From NCBI RefSeq assembly GCF_026242045.1, contig NZ_JAPJDO010000011.1, forward strand, positions 113,717-177,716: a stretch of 64,000 nucleotides of DNA. Direction: 5' to 3'. Positions 33,077-41,521 of this stretch are shown here, piece after piece. Source of the stretch: Mycobacterium pinniadriaticum. Its GTDB lineage: Bacteria > Actinomycetota > Actinomycetes > Mycobacteriales > Mycobacteriaceae. Under the pieces are notes generated by a model. The model saw only the letters and a list, made by a program, of their open reading frames with translations. It made no database searches and was not told the DNA's origin. Each line of letters starts with the position of its first letter. Within the stretch, counting starts at the first letter, position 1. The translations under genes were made by a program, and so were the position numbers.

Positions 33077-33667
33077 ATGGCACGCTATCCCGTTGGCGCC
33101 CTGCGCACTTCGCTGACCGTAGCTGCGGCACTAGCCGGACTCGGGCTGGCCGCGCTGGCCGAAACGGCCACCGCGACCGCCGATCCGGGTCCGGTGCTGC
33201 CCGAGCCCGTCCCCGTGCCGGCCGCCGACGCGCAGGCGCTGCCGCCACCCCCGGCGGCACCGGCACCGGAATCGCCGTACGCGCTGTCCTCGGAGACCAA
33301 GAACCAGCTGTTGACAACGATCGCCGACACGCTGTCCGACCCGAACATGGTGTTCGGTCTGTCGGCACCCCCGCCCAGCGATCCGCTGGCCCCAGTCGAG
33401 CTGTTGCTGCCGCAGAACTACCGGATGCCGACGCCCGACCTGGAGTCGCCCTATCTGTTGACCGAGGGCACCCCGCCCGGCCCGTTCGCCCGCGTCGACG
33501 CGATGAAGGGTGTGCACGCGCTGCTGCACGGCGCGTTGGGCCGGATGCCGGGCGACCAGCTCGGCGATCCGCTCCCCGGTACCGCCCCGCCACCCGGCAC
33601 CAACATCCCGGCAGGACCAGAACAGTTCCTGCCCGACCCGGCCGGGGTCATCCCGCCGCCGGGATGA
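33077..33667 (+). CDS. Secreted Pro-rich protein A linked to porins
   Basis: 196 residues. Signal peptide ending near ATATA before DPGPV, long Pro/Ala stretch, then SPYALSSETKNQLLTTIADTLSDPNMV and a C-terminal HALLHGALGRMPGDQLGDPLPGTAPPPGTNIP. This last block is shared with the next gene but one interval on. No Cys. It starts 5 bp after the second porin gene, so the two are co-transcribed. Perhaps a periplasmic partner of the porins (inference). Family not recognised. Confidence 0.8.
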   Translation: MARYPVGALRTSLTVAAALAGLGLAALAETATATADPGPVLPEPVPVPAADAQALPPPPAAPAPESPYALSSETKNQLLTTIADTLSDPNMVFGLSAPPPSDPLAPVELLLPQNYRMPTPDLESPYLLTEGTPPGPFARVDAMKGVHALLHGALGRMPGDQLGDPLPGTAPPPGTNIPAGPEQFLPDPAGVIPPPG

Positions 33668-33747
33668 GCCGCACTCCGCGGACCGGCCAACAAGGCTCGC
33701 CCTCACGTACTACGGTGTGACGAGGTCGAGTCGAAGGAGACGCCAGA

Positions 33748-34317
33748 ATGGCCGAACGGGGTCGCTGCCTGACGGTCGGCACGCTCACGGCCCTGGCATT
33801 CGGGGTTGCCGTGGCCTATTCGGCACCCGCCCTGGCCGACTCCGCTGCGCCGGTCGAACCGATCTCACCGCCGTCGAGCATCGGTACCGCCCTGGGTCAG
33901 AACGGCGCCGAAGCGGTCGGCCCGTTGGGAATACCGGATCTGGCCGGGTATGCACCCGGGCTGCTGCTTGGCCAGAACGCGGTGCCCTCGGCGCCGGGCG
34001 AGCCAACCACCGTCACCGCGCCCGACCTCCGGGCCTTCGCCGGTCAATACCTGCTCCCGCAGAACGTCGAGCCGGCCGCCCCCGGACGGGGAGTCGCCGA
34101 CGTCGGCATGGGCCCGTCGCCAGCCGACCCGAGCACCGGCCGGCTGGCCTTTCTGCGACGGTTACACGAGATGTATCAGGGCGGCGACCTCACCGGCGCG
34201 CTACTGGGCCAGGTTCCCGACGAACAGCTCGGCCAACCACTGCCCGGCACCGCGCCCGGGCCCGGCACGTATCTCCCGCCCGGCCTTGGACACACCCCGC
34301 CCCAGCCGCCGCGATAG
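33748..34317 (+). CDS. Secreted Pro-rich protein B, paralog of protein A
   Basis: 189 residues. Signal peptide ending APALA before DSAAP. The C-terminal RRLHEMYQGGDLTGALLGQVPDEQLGQPLPGTAPGPGTYLPPGL parallels the tail of the preceding protein, and a LLPQN element occurs in both. No Cys. ATG 33748 with GAAGGAGA upstream, 80 bp after the preceding stop. Confidence 0.8.
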   Translation: MAERGRCLTVGTLTALAFGVAVAYSAPALADSAAPVEPISPPSSIGTALGQNGAEAVGPLGIPDLAGYAPGLLLGQNAVPSAPGEPTTVTAPDLRAFAGQYLLPQNVEPAAPGRGVADVGMGPSPADPSTGRLAFLRRLHEMYQGGDLTGALLGQVPDEQLGQPLPGTAPGPGTYLPPGLGHTPPQPPR

Positions 34318-34392
34318 CCCCGGCGAAGATCAACCGAACGTTGATCCAACGGCAAAGTGCCAGGGGCTTCCTGGTGCTAGCATCCGAAACTT

Positions 34393-35382
34393 ATGCCCGC
34401 TAACGCCCCGTGCGTGATCGTCGAACCAGACGACGGTTTGGACCCAGTCCACGAATTCATCATGAGCGCGCAAAGATCGCTTCTGATAAAGCAATTCACC
34501 TTCACCGAGCCCAGCTTGATGGAGGCCACGATCGACCGCAAGAAGGCCGGCGTCGACGTGCGCATCATGCTGAATCCGCAGCGCTCGGGGGGCGACCGGG
34601 CTAACGACGAGAGCTACGAGGCGTTCAGGGACGCCGGCATCGATGTCAGATGGTCGAGTCCCAAATTCTATGTGACGCATGAGAAGTCGATCGTTGTCGA
34701 CGAGAACGCGGCGATGGTCGCCACTTACAACCTGATGACCAAGTACTTCACGCTCACCCGCGACTACGGGATCATCACCCACGACCCCTTGCACGTGGCG
34801 CAGATCATCGATGTGTTCGACGCCGACTGGGAGCACCGCGACTTCACACCGCCCAGATATGAAGGTCTGCTGTGGAGCAACTCCAATTCCCGCTACCACA
34901 TGGCGCGGTTCATCGACACCGCCGAGCACAAGCTGTACATCCAGCACCCGAAGTACGTCGACGCCGTCATCCTCGACCACATCGCGGCCGCCGCCCACCG
35001 CGGGGTTAGGGTGCGGGTCTTGTGCGGGGGTAGGCACGGTATCAGCGAATGGGACATCCTCGATACGTTCGCCTCACTGCGGACGCTGCGCCGGTTCGGC
35101 GTCGAGGTACGCAAGCAGAAGAACCTCAGGGTGCATGCCAAGCTGTTGATCGTCGACGGCAAGCAGGTTCTGGTCGGATCGATGAACATCGACCGCAGTG
35201 CTTTCGACCTACGCCGCGAGCTCGGCATCACCACCGACGACCCCACTGTCGTGACGCGACTCAAAGAGGTCTTCAAAAGTGATTGGCAGCTGTCCAACCA
35301 CTACGAGCCGCCGGACCCGCTGGAACAGAACCGTCCCGTCGAGGACGACTTCCCCCATGACAAAGACCTAGTCCATGAGTGA
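34393..35382 (+). CDS. Phospholipase D-like (HKD) protein
   Basis: 329 residues with two HKD half-sites: H-x-K in YVTHEKSIVVDENAAMVATYN and H-x-K-x4-D in VHAKLLIVDGKQVLVGSMN. Both halves look complete, so phosphodiesterase or transphosphatidylase activity is likely (phospholipid or nucleic acid substrate). No signal peptide, hence cytoplasmic, closer to cardiolipin-synthase-like soluble members. It overlaps the first chromate-transporter gene by 8 bp, an unexpected pairing. Confidence 0.87.
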   Translation: MPANAPCVIVEPDDGLDPVHEFIMSAQRSLLIKQFTFTEPSLMEATIDRKKAGVDVRIMLNPQRSGGDRANDESYEAFRDAGIDVRWSSPKFYVTHEKSIVVDENAAMVATYNLMTKYFTLTRDYGIITHDPLHVAQIIDVFDADWEHRDFTPPRYEGLLWSNSNSRYHMARFIDTAEHKLYIQHPKYVDAVILDHIAAAAHRGVRVRVLCGGRHGISEWDILDTFASLRTLRRFGVEVRKQKNLRVHAKLLIVDGKQVLVGSMNIDRSAFDLRRELGITTDDPTVVTRLKEVFKSDWQLSNHYEPPDPLEQNRPVEDDFPHDKDLVHE

Positions 35383-35944
35383 GCCGGGGCCGACCCTGCA
35401 GAAGGTCTCCTTGCTGGAGATCGCCCGCACGTTCAACCACATCGCGCTGGCGTCGTTCGGCGGTGGGCTGTCGGCGTGGTCGCGGGAAGTCGTCGTCGTC
35501 GAGAAGGAGTGGATGGGCGAGGAAGAGTTCCTGTCCGCCATGACGATGTGCCGGATCGTGCCCGGTGCCAATCAGGTCAACCTGGCGGTCTTCGTCGGAT
35601 CCAAGATGAAGGGCCTCGCTGGAGCGATCGCCGCATTGATCGGTCTGTGCCTGATGCCCGTGACGATCATCCTCGTGCTCGGCTTCGTCTACTTCACCTT
35701 CAAGGAAGTGCCCGCCGTCAAGGGAGCCCTGCACGGCGCGTCGGCCGCCGCGGTGGCGCTGACTCTGTCGATGGTGATCCAGACCGGCAAGAAGTGCCTC
35801 ACCGGCGTGATGCCGATCGCCTTCTTCCTGGCCGCCTTCGTGCTCAACGGCCTGCTGCGCTGGGGGCTGCTGCAGACGCTGGCGATCCTGGCACCGCTGA
35901 GCCTGATCTGGGCGTGGCCCCGCAGGAAGCGTGCCGAGGCATGA
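35375..35944 (+). CDS. chrA: Chromate transporter, N-terminal half protein
   Basis: 189-residue short-chain CHR-family protein: FNHIALASFGGGLSAW and MCRIVPGANQVNLAVFVGSKMKGL are the signature, followed by about four or five membrane spans. Together with the next gene it forms a two-gene ChrA-type transporter of CHR family members (chromate efflux, or an unknown anion). It overlaps both neighbours (8 bp and 4 bp). Confidence 0.88.
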   Translation: MSEPGPTLQKVSLLEIARTFNHIALASFGGGLSAWSREVVVVEKEWMGEEEFLSAMTMCRIVPGANQVNLAVFVGSKMKGLAGAIAALIGLCLMPVTIILVLGFVYFTFKEVPAVKGALHGASAAAVALTLSMVIQTGKKCLTGVMPIAFFLAAFVLNGLLRWGLLQTLAILAPLSLIWAWPRRKRAEA

Positions 35945-36486
35945 AAACCTTCCTCGTGCTCATCGGCATGTTCGGCTCGCTGTCACTGCTGTCGATCGGT
36001 GGCGGTAACACCGTGCTACCCGACATGCACCTGCAGGCCGTCACCGAACACCACTGGTTGACGAATTCCCAGTTCGCCGACATCTTCTCGATCTCACAAT
36101 CCGCACCGGGGCCGAGCATCCTCATCGTGACGCTCGTCGGCTACGCGGCCGGGTTGGGCGTCGCGGGCGTCATCGGCGGCATCGTCGGCGGCGTGCTCGC
36201 CACCGTGGCGATGGTGGTGCCCGCAGCGACCTTGATGTACCTGATCACCGTGTCATGGCAGAAGGCCCAAAAGTCCAAGCTGCGCGTCGCCGTGGAGAAG
36301 GGTTTCGCTCCGCTGACCGTGGGGCTGATCCTGGCCACCTCACTGGTGATGAGCCGGGCCGCCGACCACGACTGGCGGGCCTATCTGATCACCGGTGTCG
36401 CGACCCTGATCTTCGTGCGGACCAAGACCAACCCGCTGATCGTGGTGGGCGCGGCCGCCCTGCTCGGCTACGCAGGCTTTCTCTGA
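35941..36486 (+). CDS. chrA: Chromate transporter, C-terminal half protein
   Basis: 181 residues, the second short-chain CHR protein: SLLSIGGGNTVLPDM and ISQSAPGPSILIVTLVGYAAGL match the other half signature, with multiple membrane spans. ATG 35941 overlaps the previous stop (ATGA). The pair presumably assembles as an antiparallel heterodimer. Confidence 0.88.
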   Translation: MKTFLVLIGMFGSLSLLSIGGGNTVLPDMHLQAVTEHHWLTNSQFADIFSISQSAPGPSILIVTLVGYAAGLGVAGVIGGIVGGVLATVAMVVPAATLMYLITVSWQKAQKSKLRVAVEKGFAPLTVGLILATSLVMSRAADHDWRAYLITGVATLIFVRTKTNPLIVVGAAALLGYAGFL

Positions 36487-36569
36487 GCCGCTGGGCGTCA
36501 GAAGCCCGACAACCACATCGAGACCGGTCAATGAGACTTCTCCGCGACAACTCGGGATAGGTTTTCCCG

Positions 36570-38942
36570 ATGCGAGTTGACGGGCGCGAGGTTGCCGTTT
36601 CCGGCGACGTGCTGCTCCCGCTGACCCACCGGACCAACGACATCGTGCGCCTCGGTGTGGCGACCGTCGTGCTGGCCGTCATCATCACCAGCTCGCTGAT
36701 CACCCGCAATGACTGGGTCGGGCTGGAGAAATCGGTGTCGCGGATCGTCGGCGTGCTGACACCCACCCAGTCCAACCTGGTGTACCTGGCCTACGGTGTC
36801 GCGATCCTGGCGCTGCCGTTCGTCATCCTGATCGGGCTGATCGCCGCGCGGCAGTGGAAGCTGTTCGCGGCCTACGCGGCGGCCGGGTTCCTCGCCGTGT
36901 TCTCCCTGTCCATCACCGGCAACGGTATCGCCGCACCACGCTGGCATTTCGATCTCTCGGAACGGCTGTCGACCACCCTGTCGCAGTTCCTCGACGATCC
37001 CCGCTGGATCGCGATGCTCGCCGCCGTCCTGACCGTCTCCGGGCCGTGGCTGCCGTCACGCTGGCGCCGCTGGTGGTGGACGCTGCTGCTGGCGTTCGTG
37101 CCGATTCATCTGGTCGTCAGTGCCGTCGTCCCGGCCCGATCGCTGCTCGGACTTGCGGTCGGCTGGTTCGTCGGCGCGCTGACCGTCTGGGTGGTGGGCA
37201 CGCCGGGCCTCGAAGTCCCGCTCGACGGGGCGGTGCGCGCGCTGTCTCGGCGGGGATTTCTGGTCACCTCGCTGACGGTGGTCCGCCCGGCCGGCGCCGG
37301 GCCGTTGGAGTTGGTGGCCGCCGATGACGCCGGCACGCGAGCGGTCGTCGAGATGTACGGGCCCAATCAGCGCAGCGGCGGTGCACTGCGCCAGTTCTGG
37401 CGATGGCTGATTCTGCGCGACACCGAGACCGCTCCCCTGCAGGCGTCGATGCGCCGCGCCGTCGAACATCGGGCACTGATGACGATCGCGGTCGGTGACC
37501 TCGGGGTGTCCAACACCACCACGATGGCGGTCGCGGCGTTGGAGCGCAGTTGGACACTGTATGCACACACCCCGCCGGTCGGCGCCCCGCTCGGCAGCAC
37601 AGCCGACAAGACGTCGGTGACCGCGATCTGGGGTTCGCTCGGTGTGCTGCACCAGCACCAGATCGCCCATGGTGATCTGCGGTTCAAAGAGATGACGATC
37701 GATGCCGGCAAGGTGATGTTCGGCGGTTTCGGCAACTCCGAGTACGGAGCGACCGACGAACAGCTGCAGTCCGATATCGCGCAGCTGCTCGTGACGACGG
37801 CCGATCGGTTCGGGGCCGAATTGGCGGTGCGCGCCGCCGTCGACACGCTGGGCAAGGAGACCGTCCTCACTGCGTCGCCGCGGCTGATCAGGGCCGCGGT
37901 GCCGGCCCGAATCCGCAAGTCGGTCAACGATCCCAAGTCCGTGATGGCTGCCGCCCGGGACGAGGTCAAGCGGCAGACCGGGGCCGACGAGATCAAGTCC
38001 GAGACCATCACCCGGTTCACGCGCAAGCAGGTGATCCAGTTGGTCCTGCTGGTCGCCCTGGTCTATGTCGCCTATCCGTTCATCAGCACGGTGCCCACCT
38101 TCTTCACCGAGCTGCGCAGCGCGAACTGGTGGTGGGCGCTGCTGGGGCTGGCGGTGTCAGCGCTGACCTACGTCGGTGCGGCGGCGGCGTTGTGGGCGTG
38201 CGCTTCCGGGCTCGTCAGCTTCGGCAACCTGCTCATCATGCAGTTCGCCAACACCTTCGCCGCCACCACCACCCCGGCGGGTGTCGGCGGCCTGGCGCTG
38301 AGCACACGGTTCCTGCAGAAGGGCGGGCTCGGCGCGCTGCGGGCCACCGCGGCTGTCGCGCTGCAACAGTCCGTACAGGTGATCACCCATGTGACCCTGC
38401 TGATCTTTTTCAGCGTCGCCGCCGGGGCCACCGCGGACCTGTCCCATTTCGTGCCGAGCACCACGTTGCTGTACCTGGTCGGCGGCGTCACGCTCGGCAT
38501 GCTCGGCACATTCCTGTTGGTGCCGCGCGCGCGCCGATGGCTCGGCACGTCCGTGCGCCCCAGGGTCCAGGAGGTCGGCGGCGAGCTGCTCGATCTCATC
38601 CGCGAGCCCAAGCGGTTGGCGATTATCGTATTAGGTTGCGCCACAACCACACTGGGCCTAGCGCTGGTGCTATGGGCCAGTATCGAAGCTTTCGGCGGCG
38701 ACACCAACTTCGTCACCGTCACGATTGTGACGATGGTCGGCGGCACTCTCGCGTCGGCGGCGCCGACGCCCGGCGGTGTCGGCGCGGTGGAGGCGGCACT
38801 GATCGGCGGGCTTGCCGCTTTCGGCGTGCCCGCGGCAGTGGGCGTGCCCTCAGTGCTGCTCTACCGGGTGCTGACCTGTTGGCTGCCGGTGTTCGCCGGC
38901 TGGCCCATCATGCGGTGGCTCACCGCCAAGGAGATGATCTGA
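36570..38942 (+). CDS. Large membrane protein: TM + pseudokinase-like + UPF0104 flippase-like
   Basis: 790 residues in three parts. About 25-215 is a multi-span membrane region. About 235-470 is a soluble domain with a degenerate kinase core: IAHGDLRFKEM in place of HxDxxxxN and FGGFGN in place of DFG. From about 490 to the end is the lysylphosphatidylglycerol-synthase-type membrane region (UPF0104), with FANTFAATTTPAGVGGLALSTRF and AAPTPGGVGAVEAALIGGL. Possibly a lipid flippase controlled by its pseudokinase domain. ATG 36570. Function unknown. Confidence 0.82.
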   Translation: MRVDGREVAVSGDVLLPLTHRTNDIVRLGVATVVLAVIITSSLITRNDWVGLEKSVSRIVGVLTPTQSNLVYLAYGVAILALPFVILIGLIAARQWKLFAAYAAAGFLAVFSLSITGNGIAAPRWHFDLSERLSTTLSQFLDDPRWIAMLAAVLTVSGPWLPSRWRRWWWTLLLAFVPIHLVVSAVVPARSLLGLAVGWFVGALTVWVVGTPGLEVPLDGAVRALSRRGFLVTSLTVVRPAGAGPLELVAADDAGTRAVVEMYGPNQRSGGALRQFWRWLILRDTETAPLQASMRRAVEHRALMTIAVGDLGVSNTTTMAVAALERSWTLYAHTPPVGAPLGSTADKTSVTAIWGSLGVLHQHQIAHGDLRFKEMTIDAGKVMFGGFGNSEYGATDEQLQSDIAQLLVTTADRFGAELAVRAAVDTLGKETVLTASPRLIRAAVPARIRKSVNDPKSVMAAARDEVKRQTGADEIKSETITRFTRKQVIQLVLLVALVYVAYPFISTVPTFFTELRSANWWWALLGLAVSALTYVGAAAALWACASGLVSFGNLLIMQFANTFAATTTPAGVGGLALSTRFLQKGGLGALRATAAVALQQSVQVITHVTLLIFFSVAAGATADLSHFVPSTTLLYLVGGVTLGMLGTFLLVPRARRWLGTSVRPRVQEVGGELLDLIREPKRLAIIVLGCATTTLGLALVLWASIEAFGGDTNFVTVTIVTMVGGTLASAAPTPGGVGAVEAALIGGLAAFGVPAAVGVPSVLLYRVLTCWLPVFAGWPIMRWLTAKEMI

Positions 38943-39129
38943 GCCCACGGCGATACCCGCGGAGCCGAGCGTCGAGCCCTGCTCATTAATGACGTGCGAC
39001 GCAGCGAATCTCGATCGAACCCGCAAGAGTGAAACGGAGAAATTCCACGGTTGAGAAATGGTGGCTATCGCGCCGGAAAAGTCGGGCCAAAAGCAATCGA
39101 TCCGGCCACCGGCGTGGCGAACTGTGGAC

Positions 39130-39291
39130 CTAGCGAGGCCGGAGGGCGTCGGCGGCTGCGCCGATGAACACGGCATACGCCGCGGACATCGCGATCTGGT
39201 CGATCTTGTCAGCATCCCCGCCGAGCTCACGCACCTGATCGGCAATCGCGTAGCGGATCAGATCGACCGAAGTCATCATGGAATCGCTCAT
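39130..39291 (-). CDS. Small hypothetical protein, 53 residues
   Basis: MSDSMMTSVDLIRYAIADQ then a helical, Ala-rich end (KIDQIAMSAAYAVFIGAAADALRPR). No family recognised. ATG 39291 with AGGAAC 4-5 nt upstream. Downstream of a possible 27-residue membrane peptide on the same strand. Confidence 0.5.
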   Translation of the reverse strand: MSDSMMTSVDLIRYAIADQVRELGGDADKIDQIAMSAAYAVFIGAAADALRPR

Positions 39292-39319
39292 CGATGTTCC
39301 TGCTCGCTCTCGGTGCGTG

Positions 39320-39403
39320 CTATTCACTTTCGGCCGTCAGGCAGAGCCACAGCGCCGCGATTACGCAGAAACCGACGTATACGACTTTGCCCAACTCAAT
39401 CAC
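39320..39403 (-). CDS. Possible 27-residue membrane peptide
   Basis: GTG 39403 with GGAG 5 nt upstream encodes VIELGKVVYVGFCVIAALWL followed by CLTAESE, a single hydrophobic span with charged ends. The gene stops 28 bp before the 53-residue gene. The combination of ribosome binding site and membrane span makes it plausible but not certain. Confidence 0.35.
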   Translation of the reverse strand: MIELGKVVYVGFCVIAALWLCLTAESE

Positions 39404-39784
39404 CGTAGCTCCGATCTCCAACAAGTACCTGAGACCGACCTTAGAGTTCAAAAGTTAGTTGAGCTAGTAGCTTTGCACTGTCGTTATCGTTAGCTGTGTC
39501 CGGTACGACAGCGCCTGTGGCGCAGGTCACGATGGTGATCCACACCAAGCTCACGTCGCGCGCCCGGAGCGGCCCAGCAGATCGGCCGGCTTCTGAACAA
39601 CGGCTCGATGTCGAGATGTGACTACGCCGTTTCGGTTTCGTAACCCTGCCTCGGAGCCAATTCCGTTAGAGCGCAGCGGCATTCATACTGTTACTTCCCG
39701 CAGGGCCGGGGCTCCTGACCCGGCTTGGAATACTGAGTGGTCAGCCCTACAAGCAGTTAGCCGAACCAGGACGAACGGGCACCG
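39404..39784. other. Gene-poor interval
   Basis: About 380 bp with no convincing gene on either strand. Base composition is less GC-rich than its surroundings around 39430-39500. Nothing with a family signature is seen; it may hold decayed sequence. Confidence 0.5.
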
Positions 39785-40156
39785 CTAGGTGTGCGGCGCC
39801 ACGCAGAACGCGTTTCCGTCGGGGTCGGCCAGCACGACCCAGGCGAAGTCACCGAAATTGTTGCGCCCCGTCTCGGTCGCGCCGAGCTCGACCAGTCGCG
39901 CGACCTCTGCCTCGACGTCATCGGTCGAGAAGTCCAGGTGCACCTTGTTCTTCCCCGGCGTCGGATCGGGGACCTGTTGGAAGGCCAGGCCCGGCCCTCC
40001 AGGACGGCTGACGACGACGAAGAAGGGTGGGGCGATCGGGGTTACCTCACCGTCGAGCGCACGTGCCCACCACGCGGCCAGGCCTTCGGGATCGGTGGTG
40101 TCGAACGTGATGTTCTCGGTCTTGAGTGACCCGACGCTAACCCGGACGTACGACAG
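39785..40156 (-). CDS. VOC/glyoxalase-like protein with no usual start codon
   Basis: About 118-123 residues of vicinal-oxygen-chelate type: SLKTENITFDTTDPEGLAAWWARALDGE, KVHLDFSTDDVEAEVARLVELGA and AWVVLADPDGNAFCVAP. The frame is closed by TAG at 40160-40162 and no ATG, GTG or TTG occurs before the conserved part; a CTG at 40154-40156 (giving LSYVRVSVGS) is the only near-cognate candidate. Either CTG initiates, or the start was lost next to the tRNA gene. It lies directly downstream of tRNA-Leu. Confidence 0.6.
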   Translation of the reverse strand: MSYVRVSVGSLKTENITFDTTDPEGLAAWWARALDGEVTPIAPPFFVVVSRPGGPGLAFQQVPDPTPGKNKVHLDFSTDDVEAEVARLVELGATETGRNNFGDFAWVVLADPDGNAFCVAPHT

Positions 40157-40169
40157 TTCCTAGAAATTG

Positions 40170-40253
40170 TGCGGGCGGGGGGACTCGAACCCCCATGCTC
40201 TTTCGAGCAATGGCACCTAAAGCCATCGCGTAAACCAATTCCGCCACGCCCGC
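40170..40253 (-). tRNA. tRNA-Leu (UAG)
   Basis: 84 nt on the minus strand with a 7-bp acceptor stem GCGGGCG/CGCCCGC, a long variable arm, and the anticodon loop TTTAGGT within TGGC/GCCA, giving anticodon UAG for CUA-type Leu codons. The T-arm has GGTTCGAGTCC. CCA is not encoded. Confidence 0.95.
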
Positions 40254-40309
40254 AAGACGGCTGAGTCTACCGCGAACGCCGCCCCGAATCTGTCGGTGGG
40301 CAGCCCTAG

Positions 40310-41079
40310 CGTCGACCGCAGCGCAGAAAGGTCGGCACGATCCGTTCGCATGAAGAGTTCGCGGATGCTCAGCGGCTCATAGCCGCTGGTGTCAACGACT
40401 GCGAGATCGCTCGTCGCACGGGCATACCCCGTGCGACGATCAAGGACTGGCGCCACCAGTCGCCCGCAATGAGTCGGCGCCCGACTGCTGACGCGCCCTG
40501 CGGGACGGCACACGACTTCAACACGCTCCCGGTAACGGCATACGCCTATCTGCTCGGCCTCTACCTCGGAGACGGCTGCATATCGAACGCCGGACGCGCT
40601 TGGCGGTTGAGAATTGCGTTGGACAAGAAATACCCGGGCATCATCGAGAGCTGCCGCGCGGCCATCGACGCAGTGATGCCCGGACAGCACGCCTGGATAG
40701 GTCGGCACCCCCAAGGTTGCGTCAACGTCTGCCTCTACTCGAAACACTGGCCATGCCTGTTCCCTCAGCACGGCCCGGCCTCAAGCACCGAAGGCCAATC
40801 AAGTTAGAGCCGTGGCAGCAAGAACTCGTGGACCAAGCGCCCGAGGATTTCATTCGGGGCCTCATCCACAGCGACGGCTGCCGCGTCATAGCCAACGACC
40901 GCGGCGTCACGAGCATCCGCTATCACTTCACCAACCACTCCGAGGACATCCTCGGAGTGTTCACCGACACCCTCGACAAACTCGGCATCACGTGGACCCG
41001 CTCGACCAAATACGTCGTCTCGATCGACCGCAAAGCGGCCACCGCACGCCTGGACGAATTCGTCGGCCCGAAATGCTGA
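40310..41079 (+). pseudogene. HTH + LAGLIDADG protein, frameshifted
   Basis: An N-terminal HTH (RLIAAGVNDCEIARRTGIPR then ATIKDWRH) is followed by LAGLIDADG-like motif 1 (YLLGLYLGDGCI) in one frame and motif 2 (FIRGLIHSDGCRV) in the next. The frames join around 40772-40780 (CGGCCCGGCC), where one missing G restores a continuous reading through HGPGLKHRR. No ATG, GTG or TTG precedes the HTH; the first ATG (40469) follows it. So it is damaged at two points, unless these are sequence errors. Intact relatives are actinobacterial HTH-LAGLIDADG proteins resembling homing endonucleases. It lies 57 bp from tRNA-Leu. Confidence 0.7.
40411..40439. repeat. Perfect 12-bp inverted repeat
   Basis: TCGTCGCACGGG and its exact reverse complement with a 5-nt loop, inside the HTH-coding part of the LAGLIDADG pseudogene. 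It encodes RRTGIPRAT, so the symmetry may follow from codon choice. Confidence 0.4.
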
Positions 41080-41128
41080 GCGTCACGCGCGGGTGAACCC
41101 ATAACCGCTGGCAGGGTACCGTCGTGGT

Positions 41129-41521
41129 GTGTCCACGACCCGTCGCCGCAGGTTCGCGCTGATCATCGGGGTGATCATCGCCGCCAGCGGTTGCCTGGCC
41201 CTGGGCTGGTGGCAGTGGAGCCGATTCGAGTCGACGTCGGGCACTTTCCAGAACCTCGGCTACGCGCTGCAGTGGCCGATGTTCGCCGCGTTCTGCGTGT
41301 ACGCCTACCGCAAGTTCATCCACTACGAGGACGACCCGCCACCGCCGCCGTCGGCCACCGGATCAGTCACCGAGATTCCCGCCGGACTGCTTCCCGAACG
41401 TCCCACGGCCCAAACCACTTCCGATGAGCTGGATCCCGCAATGCGCGAATACAACAACTACCTCGCCGAGCTCGCCCGGGCCGACAAGGCTGAAGACGAT
41501 CAGAACAGGACCACCGCATGA
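41129..41521 (+). CDS. lprD: LprD-like membrane/lipoprotein
   Basis: 130 residues. N-terminal hydrophobic segment with IAASGC at residues 17-22, a possible lipobox, then a second hydrophobic stretch (QNLGYALQWPMFAAFCVYAYRKFIHY) and a Pro-rich, acidic tail. Placement before DUF3817 matches Rv1343c (lprD)-Rv1342c as recalled from M. tuberculosis. GTG 41129. The next gene overlaps by 4 bp. Whether it is lipidated is uncertain, since two membrane spans are equally compatible. Confidence 0.75.
   Translation: MSTTRRRRFALIIGVIIAASGCLALGWWQWSRFESTSGTFQNLGYALQWPMFAAFCVYAYRKFIHYEDDPPPPPSATGSVTEIPAGLLPERPTAQTTSDELDPAMREYNNYLAELARADKAEDDQNRTTA

Noticed and set aside
33550..34280. Sortase (LPXTG-type) sorting signal in LPGTAP segments
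   Set aside because: The motif is LPGTA, is followed by Pro-rich sequence rather than a hydrophobic span and basic tail, and mycobacteria do not use this anchoring.
39278..39493. 71-residue plus-strand frame over the small minus-strand genes
   Set aside because: No ribosome binding site and no domain; the minus-strand reading has better start signals.
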